From a virus: 45,483 nucleotides of DNA. The stretch spans positions 1 through 45,483 of the IMG/VR virus record IMGVR_UViG_3300031999_000048. One strand, written 5' to 3'. Shown piece by piece: positions 35,586-43,691 of the stretch (the stretch's first letter is position 1; every line of letters begins with the position of its first letter). The notes beneath the pieces were generated by a model. It was not told the origin of the DNA. It worked only from the letters and a program-made list of their open reading frames with translations, and made no database searches. Made by a program: the position numbers and the translations under genes.

Positions 35586-35978
35586 ATGGAGATAACGATT
35601 GAGTTAAAGGGGTTGGAGGCGGTGGAGGCGAAGTTGGGGCGGCTGGGGGCGTTCGAGGCGATGGAAGCGCCGATGACGGAAGCGACGGCGCTGGTGCAGG
35701 CGGCAATGGAGGAGTATCCGCCGGCGATAGCGGGGTCCGGTTACCGGAGGACGATGACGCTGGGGCGGCGGTGGACGAGCCGAGTGGAAAGTCTGGCGAG
35801 CGAGGTGGTGGGGGTGGTGGGGAACGACACGGTTTATGCGCCGTACGTGCAGGGGGAGTTGCAGGCGCGGGTGCACCAGGGACGGTGGCAGACGGGACAG
35901 GCGGTGCTGGAGAAGTTGAGGGGGAAGATCGTGGAGTTCTTTACGCGGGAAATTCAGAGGTTGATAGCCAGCGGTTGA
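35586..35978 (+). CDS. HK97 gp10-like head-tail / tail completion protein
   Basis: The protein has 130 residues. It starts with a strand (MEITIELKGLEAVEAKLGRL), then a helix with multiple Ala, and the family-typical NDTVYAPYVQGELQARVHQG followed by a C-terminal helix (EKLRGKIVEFFTREIQRLIA). In the gp10/HI1506 family the TxYAxyvE-like motif is characteristic. Normally this gene is after the capsid gene; here it precedes the protease. The last codons come from a class B element. Confidence 0.75.
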   Translation: MEITIELKGLEAVEAKLGRLGAFEAMEAPMTEATALVQAAMEEYPPAIAGSGYRRTMTLGRRWTSRVESLASEVVGVVGNDTVYAPYVQGELQARVHQGRWQTGQAVLEKLRGKIVEFFTREIQRLIASG

Positions 35979-36066
35979 AACCGCGGCTGGAGGCCTACGG
36001 CCGGGCGTCCCCCTGCGGGGACGCGGCGGGTCCGCATCAGGCGCAGAGCGTGCGGACTCCTCCCGG
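35962..36066 (+). repeat. Class B and class F elements
   Basis: Class B (GCGGTTGAAACCGC, then GTCCCCCTGCGGGGAC) supplies the stop of the gp10-like gene. Class F (GTCCGCATCAGGCGCAGAGC then GTGCGGAC) follows. No gene in the 110-base gap. Confidence 0.9.
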
Positions 36067-36091
36067 CGAGAGGGAGAAGGGCAGGTGCGGG

Positions 36092-37285
36092 ATGGAGTAC
36101 GGGATTATGAGGGGCGCGCCCCGGACAGGGTCGGGGTCCGCGGACGAGGCGAAGTCGGTGGGGTTGCGAGAACAGGCGAACCAGATCGAGCAGGCGTGGC
36201 ATGGGGAGTTCGATCCGCCCCGGCCGGCGATGGAGATGGGTCCCCGGTGGGCATATGTGCGGGACGTGACGGACGACCAGTTGATCGTGGAGGAGGATAG
36301 CCGGCTGTACTCGTACGCGTACGCGCGAGGTCTGGACGGGGCGATCACGTTCGGGGAGGCGGTGGAGGTGCGGATCGAGTATGTGCCGGTGGAGGGGACC
36401 AGTACCCCGACAGGGTCGGGGTCTGCGAAGGCGATCGGGAAGCGGAAGGACGTGACGGCGGCGGACCGGAAGCGGGCGCTGACGGAGTACGGGAATGTGC
36501 AGTTCGCCGACGAGAAGAACAAGAAGTACGCGCTGGACACGGAGGCGCACATCCGGGCGGCGTGGAGTTACATCAACCAGGAGAAGAACGCGGCGAAGTA
36601 CGACGCGGACGAGGTGACGGCGATCAAGCGGCGGATCGTGGGGGCGTGGAAGAAGAAGATCGACAAGGAAGGGCCGCCGGCGGCGGGGAAGTCGCTGGCG
36701 ATCAAGGCGCTGAGCGAGGACGAGTTAGGCTGCACGGTGGGCGGGTACCTGGTGCTGTGGGGCGGTCCGAAGGCGAAGGACCTGCAGGGGGACTGGTTCA
36801 CACCGGCGACGGAGCTGATGCTGGAGCATTACAAGACGGCGCCGGCGCTGTTCCACCACGGTCTGGACGGGGCGGTGGGCGGGGTGGTGATCGGCCGGCG
36901 GCTAAGCGCGGCGAAGGACGAGACGGGGGTATGGGTGGAGGACTGGCTGGATAAGAGCAACCGGTACTGGAACATGGTGGAGCCGCTGTTGAAGGCGGAA
37001 CGGTTGTTCTATTCGCCGGGGAGCGCGCCGCACATGGTGAAGCGGGCCGACGACAAGCCGGGGGAATTGGTGCGGTTCCCGGTGGTGGAGGATACGCTGA
37101 CGCCGGTGCCGGCACAGTACCGGCTGCGGCCGATTGAGGAGATCAAGGCGGCTTATAAGAGCGCCTCGATTGATATGCCTGAAGTGGGTTCTGCTGCCGA
37201 CGGGGGGCCGTCGGGTGTGGAGGCGCTGAAGGCGCGGGTAGAGGTAGAGGAGTTGTTGATCGAGTTGGAGGGGAGCGGGGGGTAA
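36092..37285 (+). CDS. Prohead protease / XkdF-like protein with DUF6582-like domain
   Basis: About 397 residues from ATG 36092. Residues about 45-105 (MGPRWAYVRDVTDDQLIVEE, then RLYSYAYARGLDGAITFGEA) are typical of XkdF-like N-termini. Residues 128-195 (NVQFADEKNKKYALDTEAHI, then RAAWSYINQEKNAAKYD) match a DUF6582-like helical domain. Residues 215-375 look like the HK97-type prohead protease fold with FHHGLDGAVGGVVIGR (His at 255-256), LFYSPGSAPHMV (Ser at 308 or 311) and VVEDTLTPVPAQYRLRP. It would process scaffold and capsid before packaging. Two class G palindromes (TGSGSA twice) are embedded in the N-terminal part. Confidence 0.75.
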   Translation: MEYGIMRGAPRTGSGSADEAKSVGLREQANQIEQAWHGEFDPPRPAMEMGPRWAYVRDVTDDQLIVEEDSRLYSYAYARGLDGAITFGEAVEVRIEYVPVEGTSTPTGSGSAKAIGKRKDVTAADRKRALTEYGNVQFADEKNKKYALDTEAHIRAAWSYINQEKNAAKYDADEVTAIKRRIVGAWKKKIDKEGPPAAGKSLAIKALSEDELGCTVGGYLVLWGGPKAKDLQGDWFTPATELMLEHYKTAPALFHHGLDGAVGGVVIGRRLSAAKDETGVWVEDWLDKSNRYWNMVEPLLKAERLFYSPGSAPHMVKRADDKPGELVRFPVVEDTLTPVPAQYRLRPIEEIKAAYKSASIDMPEVGSAADGGPSGVEALKARVEVEELLIELEGSGG

Positions 37286-37362
37286 GTTCACCGCGGAGGC
37301 GCAGAGGGCGCAGAAGCGGCAACCCCACCCCAACCCTCCCCGTGAACGGGGAGGGGGAACTA
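37286..37362 (+). repeat. Class C and class A elements before the capsid gene
   Basis: Class C (TTCACCGCGGAGGCGCAGAG) and class A with a CCTCCCCGTGAACGGGGAGG palindrome. A GGAGGAAGGG ribosome site follows. Confidence 0.9.
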
Positions 37363-37383
37363 ACGAGCAATGGAGGAAGGGCG

Positions 37384-38739
37384 ATGAATGTGCAGGAACT
37401 GCTCGCGGCGGCGAAGGTCAAAGCGAGCGAGGCGAAGGCAATGCTGGCAGGCGATGCGCCGGATATGACGAAGGCGAACGCGCTGCTGGCGGAGGCGAAG
37501 GGGTACCGCGAGAAGGCGGAGGCGATCAAGTCGGCGGAGGGGATCCTGGAGTACGCGGCCGGCGTGGTGAGGCCGGAACTGCCGGGCGGTGGAGACCAGG
37601 CGGCCGCGGCCGATGGCCAGGCGGCGCTGAAAGCCGCGAACGTGCTGCGGTTCGGGGCGGTGGACGAGCCGACAGACCTGGTGATGCGCGAGGTGTACGG
37701 GGGCGACTACCGGCAGATCGCGCTGGACCAGATCAAGTCGTTCACGCGCTACATGCGCAGCGGCGCGGTGGACCGGGCGCTGACGCGGCAGGTGTGGGGC
37801 ATCGAGGATGTGAAGTCGATGCTGAAGGACGGGCTGGGGGTCAGCGAGATCAAGGCGACGATGATTGAGGGCCAGGACACGCTGGGCGGGTACGCGGTGC
37901 CGCCGCAGATGGCGGCGGAGATCCTGGGCCGGCTGCCGGGGCTGACGGTGGTACGGGGCGGCGGGGCGACGATCGTGCAGACGGCGAGCAACGCGATTGA
38001 GTGGCTCAAGTTGACGGGCGGGGGCTCGCAGTACCGGACGGCAATGCGCGGGCTGTGGGGCTCGGAAGTAGCGAGCCCGACAGAGGACGACTGGACGTTC
38101 GGGCTGGAGACGATCAACGTCAACACGTACACGTACAAGGCAAGCATGTCGCAGAGCCTGATCGAGGACGCGCAGAACATCGTGTCGATCTTCAACCGGC
38201 TGGTGACGGACACGCTGGCGATCGACGAGGACGCGGCGTTCCTGGTGGGCGACGGGGCGGGGAAGCCGCGGGGCATCCTGCCCTCCAGCGCGAACGGGCA
38301 CTCGATCACCGAGGTTCACAGCGGGCACGCGTCGCTGCTGACGGTGGAGGGGATCAAGAAGTTGCGGCGCGGGGTGGCCAGCCAGTACCGGAACGCGGGG
38401 CGATGCTCGTGGATCGGGAACAGCGCGACGGCGACGGCGATGGAGGTGTTCAAGGATGGCGTGGGACGGTTCTACTTTGAGTACCTGGACGCCGGGGAGA
38501 CGTTCATGCGGTCGGCGTGGCGGGAGAGCGAGAGTATGCCGGACATCGCCGGGAGTGCGTTCCCGCTGTTGTTCGGCGACCTGAGCGGGTACTTCATCGT
38601 GGAGCGGCTGGGGCTGTCGGTGGTGCGGTTCCAGGACTCGGCGACGGGGATCAACAAGGTGGAGTTCCACGTCAGGCGGCGGATCGGCGGGAACCTGCTG
38701 GAGCCGTGGAAGTTGGCGGTGCAGGAAGTGGCGGCGTAG
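37384..38739 (+). CDS. Major capsid protein (HK97 fold)
   Basis: The protein has 451 residues. The N-terminal roughly 130 residues are helical (VQELLAAAKVKASEAKAMLA, then ALLAEAKGYREKAEAIKSAE), as in the delta domain that serves as scaffold and is cleaved by the protease. The HK97 core follows: GQDTLGGYAVPPQMAAEILG, SEVASPTEDDWTFGLETINV, YTYKASMSQSLIEDAQNIVS, then DGAGKPRGILPSSANG, and near the C-terminus LFGDLSGYFIVERLGLSVVR. It assembles the icosahedral shell. Codon use is strongly biased like the other core structural genes. Confidence 0.93.
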   Translation: MNVQELLAAAKVKASEAKAMLAGDAPDMTKANALLAEAKGYREKAEAIKSAEGILEYAAGVVRPELPGGGDQAAAADGQAALKAANVLRFGAVDEPTDLVMREVYGGDYRQIALDQIKSFTRYMRSGAVDRALTRQVWGIEDVKSMLKDGLGVSEIKATMIEGQDTLGGYAVPPQMAAEILGRLPGLTVVRGGGATIVQTASNAIEWLKLTGGGSQYRTAMRGLWGSEVASPTEDDWTFGLETINVNTYTYKASMSQSLIEDAQNIVSIFNRLVTDTLAIDEDAAFLVGDGAGKPRGILPSSANGHSITEVHSGHASLLTVEGIKKLRRGVASQYRNAGRCSWIGNSATATAMEVFKDGVGRFYFEYLDAGETFMRSAWRESESMPDIAGSAFPLLFGDLSGYFIVERLGLSVVRFQDSATGINKVEFHVRRRIGGNLLEPWKLAVQEVAA

Positions 38740-38805
38740 GGTTGACCGCGGAGGCGCGGAGGACGCAAAGGTAATTTCGGATTGCGGATTGCGGATTGAA
38801 GCAAG
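38740..38805 (+). repeat. Class C and class E elements
   Basis: TTGACCGCGGAGGCGCGGAG then GACGCAAAGGTAATTT, followed by GGATTGCGGATTGCGGATTG. Confidence 0.9.
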
Positions 38806-38817
38806 GAGAAGGATAAG

Positions 38818-39282
38818 ATGGGCGGAGAGATTTTCGCGAGCAAGTACAAGGTGGTGCCGGGGCAGGCGAGCCCGGAGGATATCTTGGTCGATGCGACGAA
38901 TTACCCGGCGAGCGGGTCGTTCATCGACGTGTCGGGGTGCGAGCGGTTCCACGTGGTGGTGCAGGTGGGGGCGCTGAATGCCGGGAGCACGATCACGTTG
39001 GAGGTGCGGCAGGCGGAGGCGATCAACGGGACGGCGGATGTGATCGACGCGACGTACTGCAAGCACACGGTTGAGAATGATGACGACGACCAGTTGATCT
39101 TCTTCACGGTGGAGGTGGACAAGCTGGAGAAGGATCATCATTTCGTGACGCTGCAGGTGGAGGGGACGGTGGCGAGCAACAACTACGCCTGCATCCTGTT
39201 CCTGCTGCCGCTGACGTCGGAGCCGGTGACGCAGGATACGACGCTGTGTCCGGCGGGGAACGAGCACGTGTTTGTGGGGTAG
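38818..39282 (+). CDS. Capsid decoration-like protein
   Basis: The protein has 154 residues, a compact beta-rich protein (FIDVSGCERFHVVVQVGALN, then STITLEVRQAEAINGTADVI) with no signal peptide or enzyme motif. The position directly after the major capsid gene and the size match decoration or head-completion proteins. The exact family is not recognised. Confidence 0.65.
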   Translation: MGGEIFASKYKVVPGQASPEDILVDATNYPASGSFIDVSGCERFHVVVQVGALNAGSTITLEVRQAEAINGTADVIDATYCKHTVENDDDDQLIFFTVEVDKLEKDHHFVTLQVEGTVASNNYACILFLLPLTSEPVTQDTTLCPAGNEHVFVG

Positions 39283-39289
39283 GCGGGTA

Positions 39290-39358
39290 GGTAGCCGGCG
39301 GTTGAAACCGCGGCTGGATGGCCTATGGCCGGGATGTCCCCCTGCGGGGACATCCCGA
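39290..39358 (+). repeat. Class B element
   Basis: GCCGGCGGTTGAAACCGCGG then GGGATGTCCCCCTGCGGGGA. It precedes a GGAGGTGAGGAG ribosome site. Confidence 0.92.
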
Positions 39359-39380
39359 GCCAGGTAGCGGAGGTGAGGAG

Positions 39381-40190
39381 ATGAAGAGGTTGAATTTCCG
39401 GTGGTATTGGGTGATGCTGGCGATCGGGCTGGTGTTGGGGATCGCGACGCTGGTGGTGCCGGCCTACAGTCAGTATCAGACGAAGGTGTACCTAGACAAC
39501 AACGGGGACCGGCTGAACATCGCAGCGGGCGGGGAGTTGAAGATCGCGGCGGACGCGACGGTGACGATCCACGACGCGACGTACCTGCAGGCGAACGCCA
39601 ATATGTATGTGAACGCACCGACGGCGATTGCTACGGCGACCCCGGCACTGATGGTGAACAGCCTGGGGGTGAGCAATCTGTTTGAGGTGCGGGACGCGAG
39701 CACGCCGGTGGCGCAGTTCTACAACGGAGGCGGGGCGAAGATTGCGGCGCCGACGGCGATCGCGACGGCAGTGCCGGCGCTGGTGGTGGACTCGCTGGGG
39801 GTGAGTAATCTGTTCGAGGTGCGTGACGCGGCGACGCCGGTGTTTGCGGTGAACAACGGTGGGGCGGTGGTCGCCGGCGGAGCGTTGGATGTAGGCGGTA
39901 CGCTGAACTACGGGGCGAATGACCTGTACGCGGTGGGATACGCGAGCGCGGGCCAGGCCATCGTGGCCGGGGTGACGGCAACCTTCACGGGGACGACAAC
40001 CGTTGCCAGCGGATTGACGACAGTGATCGCGGCGGTTTGTGTGCCGTACACGGCGCCGGCGGCGACGGCGGCGACGTGTTATGCGACGTGGTCGGGGGCG
40101 ACGGTGACGCTGCGTTCGGTGAAGGCGGACGGGGTGACGGCGGGAGACACGGGGACGACGGTCAACTACATGATATTCGGGACGAAGTAG
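39381..40190 (+). CDS. Exported repeat protein encoded in the capsid region
   Basis: The protein has 269 residues with GGAGGTGAGGAG upstream. Residues 10-34 form a signal or anchor segment (YWVMLAIGLVLGIATLVVPA, then YSQ). Then come two tandem repeats of about 43 residues (APTAIATATPALMVNSLGVS, then NLFEVRDASTPVAQF; second copy from about 123) and a beta C-terminal domain (TTTVASGLTTVIAAVCVPYT). A signal peptide on a gene between capsid proteins is unexpected. It may be a lysis- or envelope-associated moron product, or a virion protein with a membrane step. The function is unknown. Confidence 0.65.
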   Translation: MKRLNFRWYWVMLAIGLVLGIATLVVPAYSQYQTKVYLDNNGDRLNIAAGGELKIAADATVTIHDATYLQANANMYVNAPTAIATATPALMVNSLGVSNLFEVRDASTPVAQFYNGGGAKIAAPTAIATAVPALVVDSLGVSNLFEVRDAATPVFAVNNGGAVVAGGALDVGGTLNYGANDLYAVGYASAGQAIVAGVTATFTGTTTVASGLTTVIAAVCVPYTAPAATAATCYATWSGATVTLRSVKADGVTAGDTGTTVNYMIFGTK

Positions 40191-40258
40191 GCGGCGATTG
40201 AAATCGCGGCTGGAGGGCCAGGGGCCGGGATGTCCCCCTGCGGGGACATCCCTCCGGA
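40191..40258 (+). repeat. Class B element
   Basis: GGCGATTGAAATCGCGGCTG, then GGGATGTCCCCCTGCGGGGA, just before a CCGGAGG ribosome site. Confidence 0.92.
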
Positions 40259-40266
40259 GGTGAGAG

Positions 40267-41382
40267 ATGAGCGATCAGGTGATGGTGTTCAATCACGTGT
40301 TTCAGGCGGCGGCGGTTGCGACGGCAAATGGGACGGCGATGAATGTCGGCGGCCTGCCGGCGGTGGGGGTGCAGATCGCGGGGATCACGTCGGCGACGAT
40401 CACGTTCGAGGGCATCCAGGATGGCAGCAACTGGGTCGCGGTCCAGGCAATCAACCGGACGACGGGCGCCAAGGGGACGACGGCGACGGCGGACGGACTG
40501 TATCTGGTACCGACGGCAGGGCTGGACCAGTTGCGGGTGCGCATCAGCACGTGGGTGAGCGGGGCGATTACGGTGACGGGGAAGGGCGTGCTGAACGCGG
40601 CGGAGATGTCGTTGGCACTGATGGGCATTGACCAGACCACGCCGGGCGCGTCGAACGGCGTCTACTCTGCCCCTGCGCCGCAGACGCCGACGGCCTACCG
40701 CACCGGCCTGACGGCGATAGACACACTGGCCGCGGTTGGCACTGTGACGTGCACAAAAATAGCCGGGGCTGGATTGACGGCTGGCGCCTATATCACCAAT
40801 GTCGTCGCCGTCAACGCATTCGGACGTGGCATAGCAAAGGTCGGTAGCGCCACCATCACGACAGAGACCACTAACCTGCGCATCAATGCGGCCTTTGCTC
40901 AGGTGCCAGGGGCGACGCACTACGACATCTATTGCACCACCGTAGCCGCGCTCTGGTCGGGCCGCATCACAGAAGCGCAACGAGCGGCGGGTGTGCTGCT
41001 CAGCACGTTGGGTGCAGGGTCGGCCATCAACTCTGTTGACATCGACGTAATTGGAACGGGACTGGCAGGCAGTCTGGCAGCGATCAACACTGCCTACGTC
41101 ATCCCAGCGTCGCCGGTGGTCTGCACGGGGTACATGAACGTGGACTTCCACCTGACATGCAGCAGGACGGGTGATGCAGTGGCACCGGCCCTTACCGTAG
41201 CGCCTGCGTTCCTGAACGCGCGAGACAGTACATACTCTGTGGCGGCTCCAGTTGCCCTGACGTTCGGCTCGATGAAGCAGGTCATCCGTGTGGATGCGCG
41301 GGGATACCCTGCGGTGGCACTGCTCATTACGGCAATCGCTGGCACGGGTATGTCGGTCGTGGTGGAAGCTTCTAGGAGTTAG
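40267..41382 (+). CDS. Virion surface / adhesin-like protein with mosaic composition
   Basis: The protein has 371 residues. The N-terminal 120 (FNHVFQAAAVATANGTAMNV, then GVQIAGITSATITFEGIQDG) look like a beta-sandwich anchor and have the strongly biased codons of neighbouring structural genes. From about base 40640 the composition changes to balanced codons, and two further beta domains follow (ITNVVAVNAFGRGIAKVGSA, then FGSMKQVIRVDARGYPAVAL). The junction inside the gene suggests exchange of the exposed domains. It is probably a capsid-attached or tail-attached adhesin. Confidence 0.6.
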   Translation: MSDQVMVFNHVFQAAAVATANGTAMNVGGLPAVGVQIAGITSATITFEGIQDGSNWVAVQAINRTTGAKGTTATADGLYLVPTAGLDQLRVRISTWVSGAITVTGKGVLNAAEMSLALMGIDQTTPGASNGVYSAPAPQTPTAYRTGLTAIDTLAAVGTVTCTKIAGAGLTAGAYITNVVAVNAFGRGIAKVGSATITTETTNLRINAAFAQVPGATHYDIYCTTVAALWSGRITEAQRAAGVLLSTLGAGSAINSVDIDVIGTGLAGSLAAINTAYVIPASPVVCTGYMNVDFHLTCSRTGDAVAPALTVAPAFLNARDSTYSVAAPVALTFGSMKQVIRVDARGYPAVALLITAIAGTGMSVVVEASRS

Positions 41383-41385
41383 GCG

Positions 41386-42747
41386 ATGCCATTCATCACA
41401 ACCTGCCACGAAGAGACTGTCTATGGGCGCGAGCACCATGCGGTCATCAGTATCGCACCAGTCGCTTACCCTGGCGCTGACGGCTACCTGCGGCGCATTA
41501 TACCGGACTGGGCAGACGGCGACAGCAACTTCCCGCACATCATCACTGCCGCGAAACTGAAAACCTATACGGCGGCGGATGGCATGCGGCGCATCTGCCC
41601 GACCAGCGACCTGCAACGGTATGCCGAGATCGGCGCGCCCTACATCAAGGTCGGGGGTGTCTGGACAAGGGTAAGTCTCGGTACGCCGACGCGCACTGCC
41701 AACAAGTTGTCCTGGACGACAGCCAACGCTGATGTGTACGTGCAGCACGTGGGGCACTACATCAAGCTTGGCGTGTTGCTCAAGACCAACTGGCGACCGG
41801 CCAACAACATGTTCGCCTTCCCCGTTGGACTGAACGGCCTGACGCGCAACGGCAATCAACTGCTGGCAGACGGCGTGCCGGTGATGAGTTTCCGTCCTTT
41901 CCATGTCGAGGATGCCGACAATCCGATGGACGTGCGACAGGTTGTGTCCGACTTCGTGCAGGTGGGCGGCCAGTGGTACGTCGTCTGCACGCTACCGACC
42001 TTGGAACCGGGGAAGCGATGGCTGCTCGACCCGACCCTCGTCTTGCAGCCGGATGCGGCGGCGGGGAAGGATACGGCGATCCTTGAGGCCCTGCCAACCT
42101 TTAACTGCGGTGCTAGGGGCTTTGCATGGATATACAGTAATCGAAAAATGCTACTTGGGTTCAATCTGTCAAGTATCAATGCCACGGCACTGTGTACGAC
42201 CGCGACATTGGCGTTGACAGTGAACGCTGGTGCGGCAACTCAGCAGACGATCACTGTTTATGGGATTTCGACAGCCAATGGGGATTGGATTGAGGGTACA
42301 CAGGTACAGAATTTGGCCGCGTCAGGTGAACCTTGTTGGAATGCTAAAGTGGCTGACGGTGCTGGTGGAGTTACAACGGCATGGGCAGGTAGTGCGGGAT
42401 TAAGCACTGCCATAACTGACTATCTGGCGGCAACACTTGGTTCCTGGACATGGTTTGTTGCCGATGGTGTGGGGACAGTACACTCCAATGCCCTGACACC
42501 TGCTACCGTTCAATCCTGGTTTGGCACAGCCACCAACAACGGCATGTTGATCGTTGGATCGGACGCGGGCCCGAACGATCCAAACTATGCCGACTCCGAC
42601 CACGCCACCGCCGCCTACCATCCGATGCTGACGGTGGACTGGATAGAAGCAGTTGTAGCGACGACAGGGCGTACCATCGCCTACATCCCTGGGTTCAGCA
42701 CGATAGTGGCGTTGCCGGGTAACGGGGTGGTGGTGGGGATACAGTGA
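41386..42747 (+). CDS. Large adhesin-like protein with DNRLRE-like domain
   Basis: The protein has 453 residues; AGGAG lies 8 bases before the ATG and 3 bases separate it from the previous stop. The N-terminal half (HEETVYGREHHAVISIAPVA, then FPVGLNGLTRNGNQLLADGV) is beta-rich. Residues about 215-350 (DPTLVLQPDAAAGKDTAILE, then KMLLGFNLSSINATALCTTA) resemble a DNRLRE-type carbohydrate-binding domain found in bacterial surface proteins. It may have been captured from a bacterial surface protein and bind host glycans. Codon use is balanced, unlike the capsid genes. Confidence 0.6.
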   Translation: MPFITTCHEETVYGREHHAVISIAPVAYPGADGYLRRIIPDWADGDSNFPHIITAAKLKTYTAADGMRRICPTSDLQRYAEIGAPYIKVGGVWTRVSLGTPTRTANKLSWTTANADVYVQHVGHYIKLGVLLKTNWRPANNMFAFPVGLNGLTRNGNQLLADGVPVMSFRPFHVEDADNPMDVRQVVSDFVQVGGQWYVVCTLPTLEPGKRWLLDPTLVLQPDAAAGKDTAILEALPTFNCGARGFAWIYSNRKMLLGFNLSSINATALCTTATLALTVNAGAATQQTITVYGISTANGDWIEGTQVQNLAASGEPCWNAKVADGAGGVTTAWAGSAGLSTAITDYLAATLGSWTWFVADGVGTVHSNALTPATVQSWFGTATNNGMLIVGSDAGPNDPNYADSDHATAAYHPMLTVDWIEAVVATTGRTIAYIPGFSTIVALPGNGVVVGIQ

Positions 42748-42763
42748 GGGAAGGGAGACACGA

Positions 42764-43186
42764 ATGAAGATCAAGATTCTGAAGGATGGCCAATACTCAG
42801 ATTTCGAGAGCGAGCCGCGATACCGGGCGGTGCAGCGGGCGGCAGGCGAGGAGGTGGAGTACGTGGAGTGGTACGCGCGGTCGCTGGTGGCGAGCGGGAT
42901 GGCCGCCCCGACCGGGTCGGGGTCCGAGGCATCTCAGCCGGCGATTGAAATCGCGGCTGCTGGGCCGACGGCCGGGATGTCCCCCTCCGGGGACAAACGG
43001 AAGAGGCGGGCCGGCGGGGCCGACTTGTCGGCGGGGGGTGTGGAGTTGGGGAAGGCGAGCGACGGGTCGGCGCTGACGACGATGGATCGGATGCCGATCA
43101 ACTCGCGGATCACGGCGGCGGTGGCGGAGACGACGCTGGTGACGACACAGAACCTGGTGACGGTGACGGTGTACTGGGGGCAGTAA
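42764..43186 (+). CDS. Small phage protein, paralogue of the 877 gene, with embedded repeats
   Basis: The protein has 140 residues. Residues 1-47 (MKIKILKDGQYSDFESEP and onward to VASGMA) match the 877 protein; 69 bases (42835-42903) are identical to 948-1016. Then class G and class B elements (PTGSGSEASQPAIEIAAAGP, then TAGMSPSGDK) are read in frame, and a unique C-terminus (MDRMPINSRITAAVAETTLV) follows. The two paralogues lie on either side of the adhesin cassette. The function is unknown. Confidence 0.6.
   Translation: MKIKILKDGQYSDFESEPRYRAVQRAAGEEVEYVEWYARSLVASGMAAPTGSGSEASQPAIEIAAAGPTAGMSPSGDKRKRRAGGADLSAGGVELGKASDGSALTTMDRMPINSRITAAVAETTLVTTQNLVTVTVYWGQ
42904..43002 (+). repeat. Class G and class B elements inside the 42764 gene
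   Basis: CCCCGACCGGGTCGGGG at about 42906, then GCGATTGAAATCGC and GTCCCCCTCCGGGGAC. Confidence 0.9.
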
Positions 43187-43238
43187 AGGGCCTGACCCGT
43201 GGCGTATCTGTTGATTATGGCGGAGGAGGTTTAATCAA

Positions 43239-43682
43239 ATGACAGTATCAGCAAAGTGGTATGGAAACGGCCTGTTGAAGGCCCTCAACAAAGAGGTTGA
43301 TTGGGACAGTGATTCGATCAAGGTGTCACTGCATGCGGTAGGTTACGTGCCCAACCAGGACACGGACATCTACTATAATCAGGTGACGAGTGAGGTCGGG
43401 GCCTCGGGCGATTACGTGGCCGGCGGCCAGGCGCTGGGCACGAAGACCATCGGCTATACGCCCGGGACCAACGTCATCAAAGTGAGCGCAGCGCCTACGG
43501 TGTGGACAGGTGCGACGATAACGGCGCGCATTGCGGTGATCTATGACGCGGCGACCGGTGTGGCCACTACCGAGCCACTCCTGGGTTACGTGGACTTCGG
43601 AGCCGACGTGAGTTGCACCGCCGGAACGTTCACGATCACCTGGGACGCGGCGGGAATCTTTACGATCACACCGGCGGCATAA
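43239..43682 (+). CDS. Conserved phage structural protein
   Basis: The protein has 147 residues; GGAGGAGGTTTAATCAA precedes the ATG. The sequence (MTVSAKWYGNGLLKALNKEV, then IKVSLHAVGYVPNQDTDIYY, then ITARIAVIYDAATGVATTEP, then LLGYVDFGADVSC) is a widely distributed phage virion protein pattern in which a W-YG start, DWDxDxIKVxL and a YVDFG motif recur. Its usual neighbours are capsid and adhesin genes. It is probably a decoration or fibre-base protein. Codons are balanced. Confidence 0.7.
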   Translation: MTVSAKWYGNGLLKALNKEVDWDSDSIKVSLHAVGYVPNQDTDIYYNQVTSEVGASGDYVAGGQALGTKTIGYTPGTNVIKVSAAPTVWTGATITARIAVIYDAATGVATTEPLLGYVDFGADVSCTAGTFTITWDAAGIFTITPAA

Positions 43683-43691
43683 AGGCGCTCA

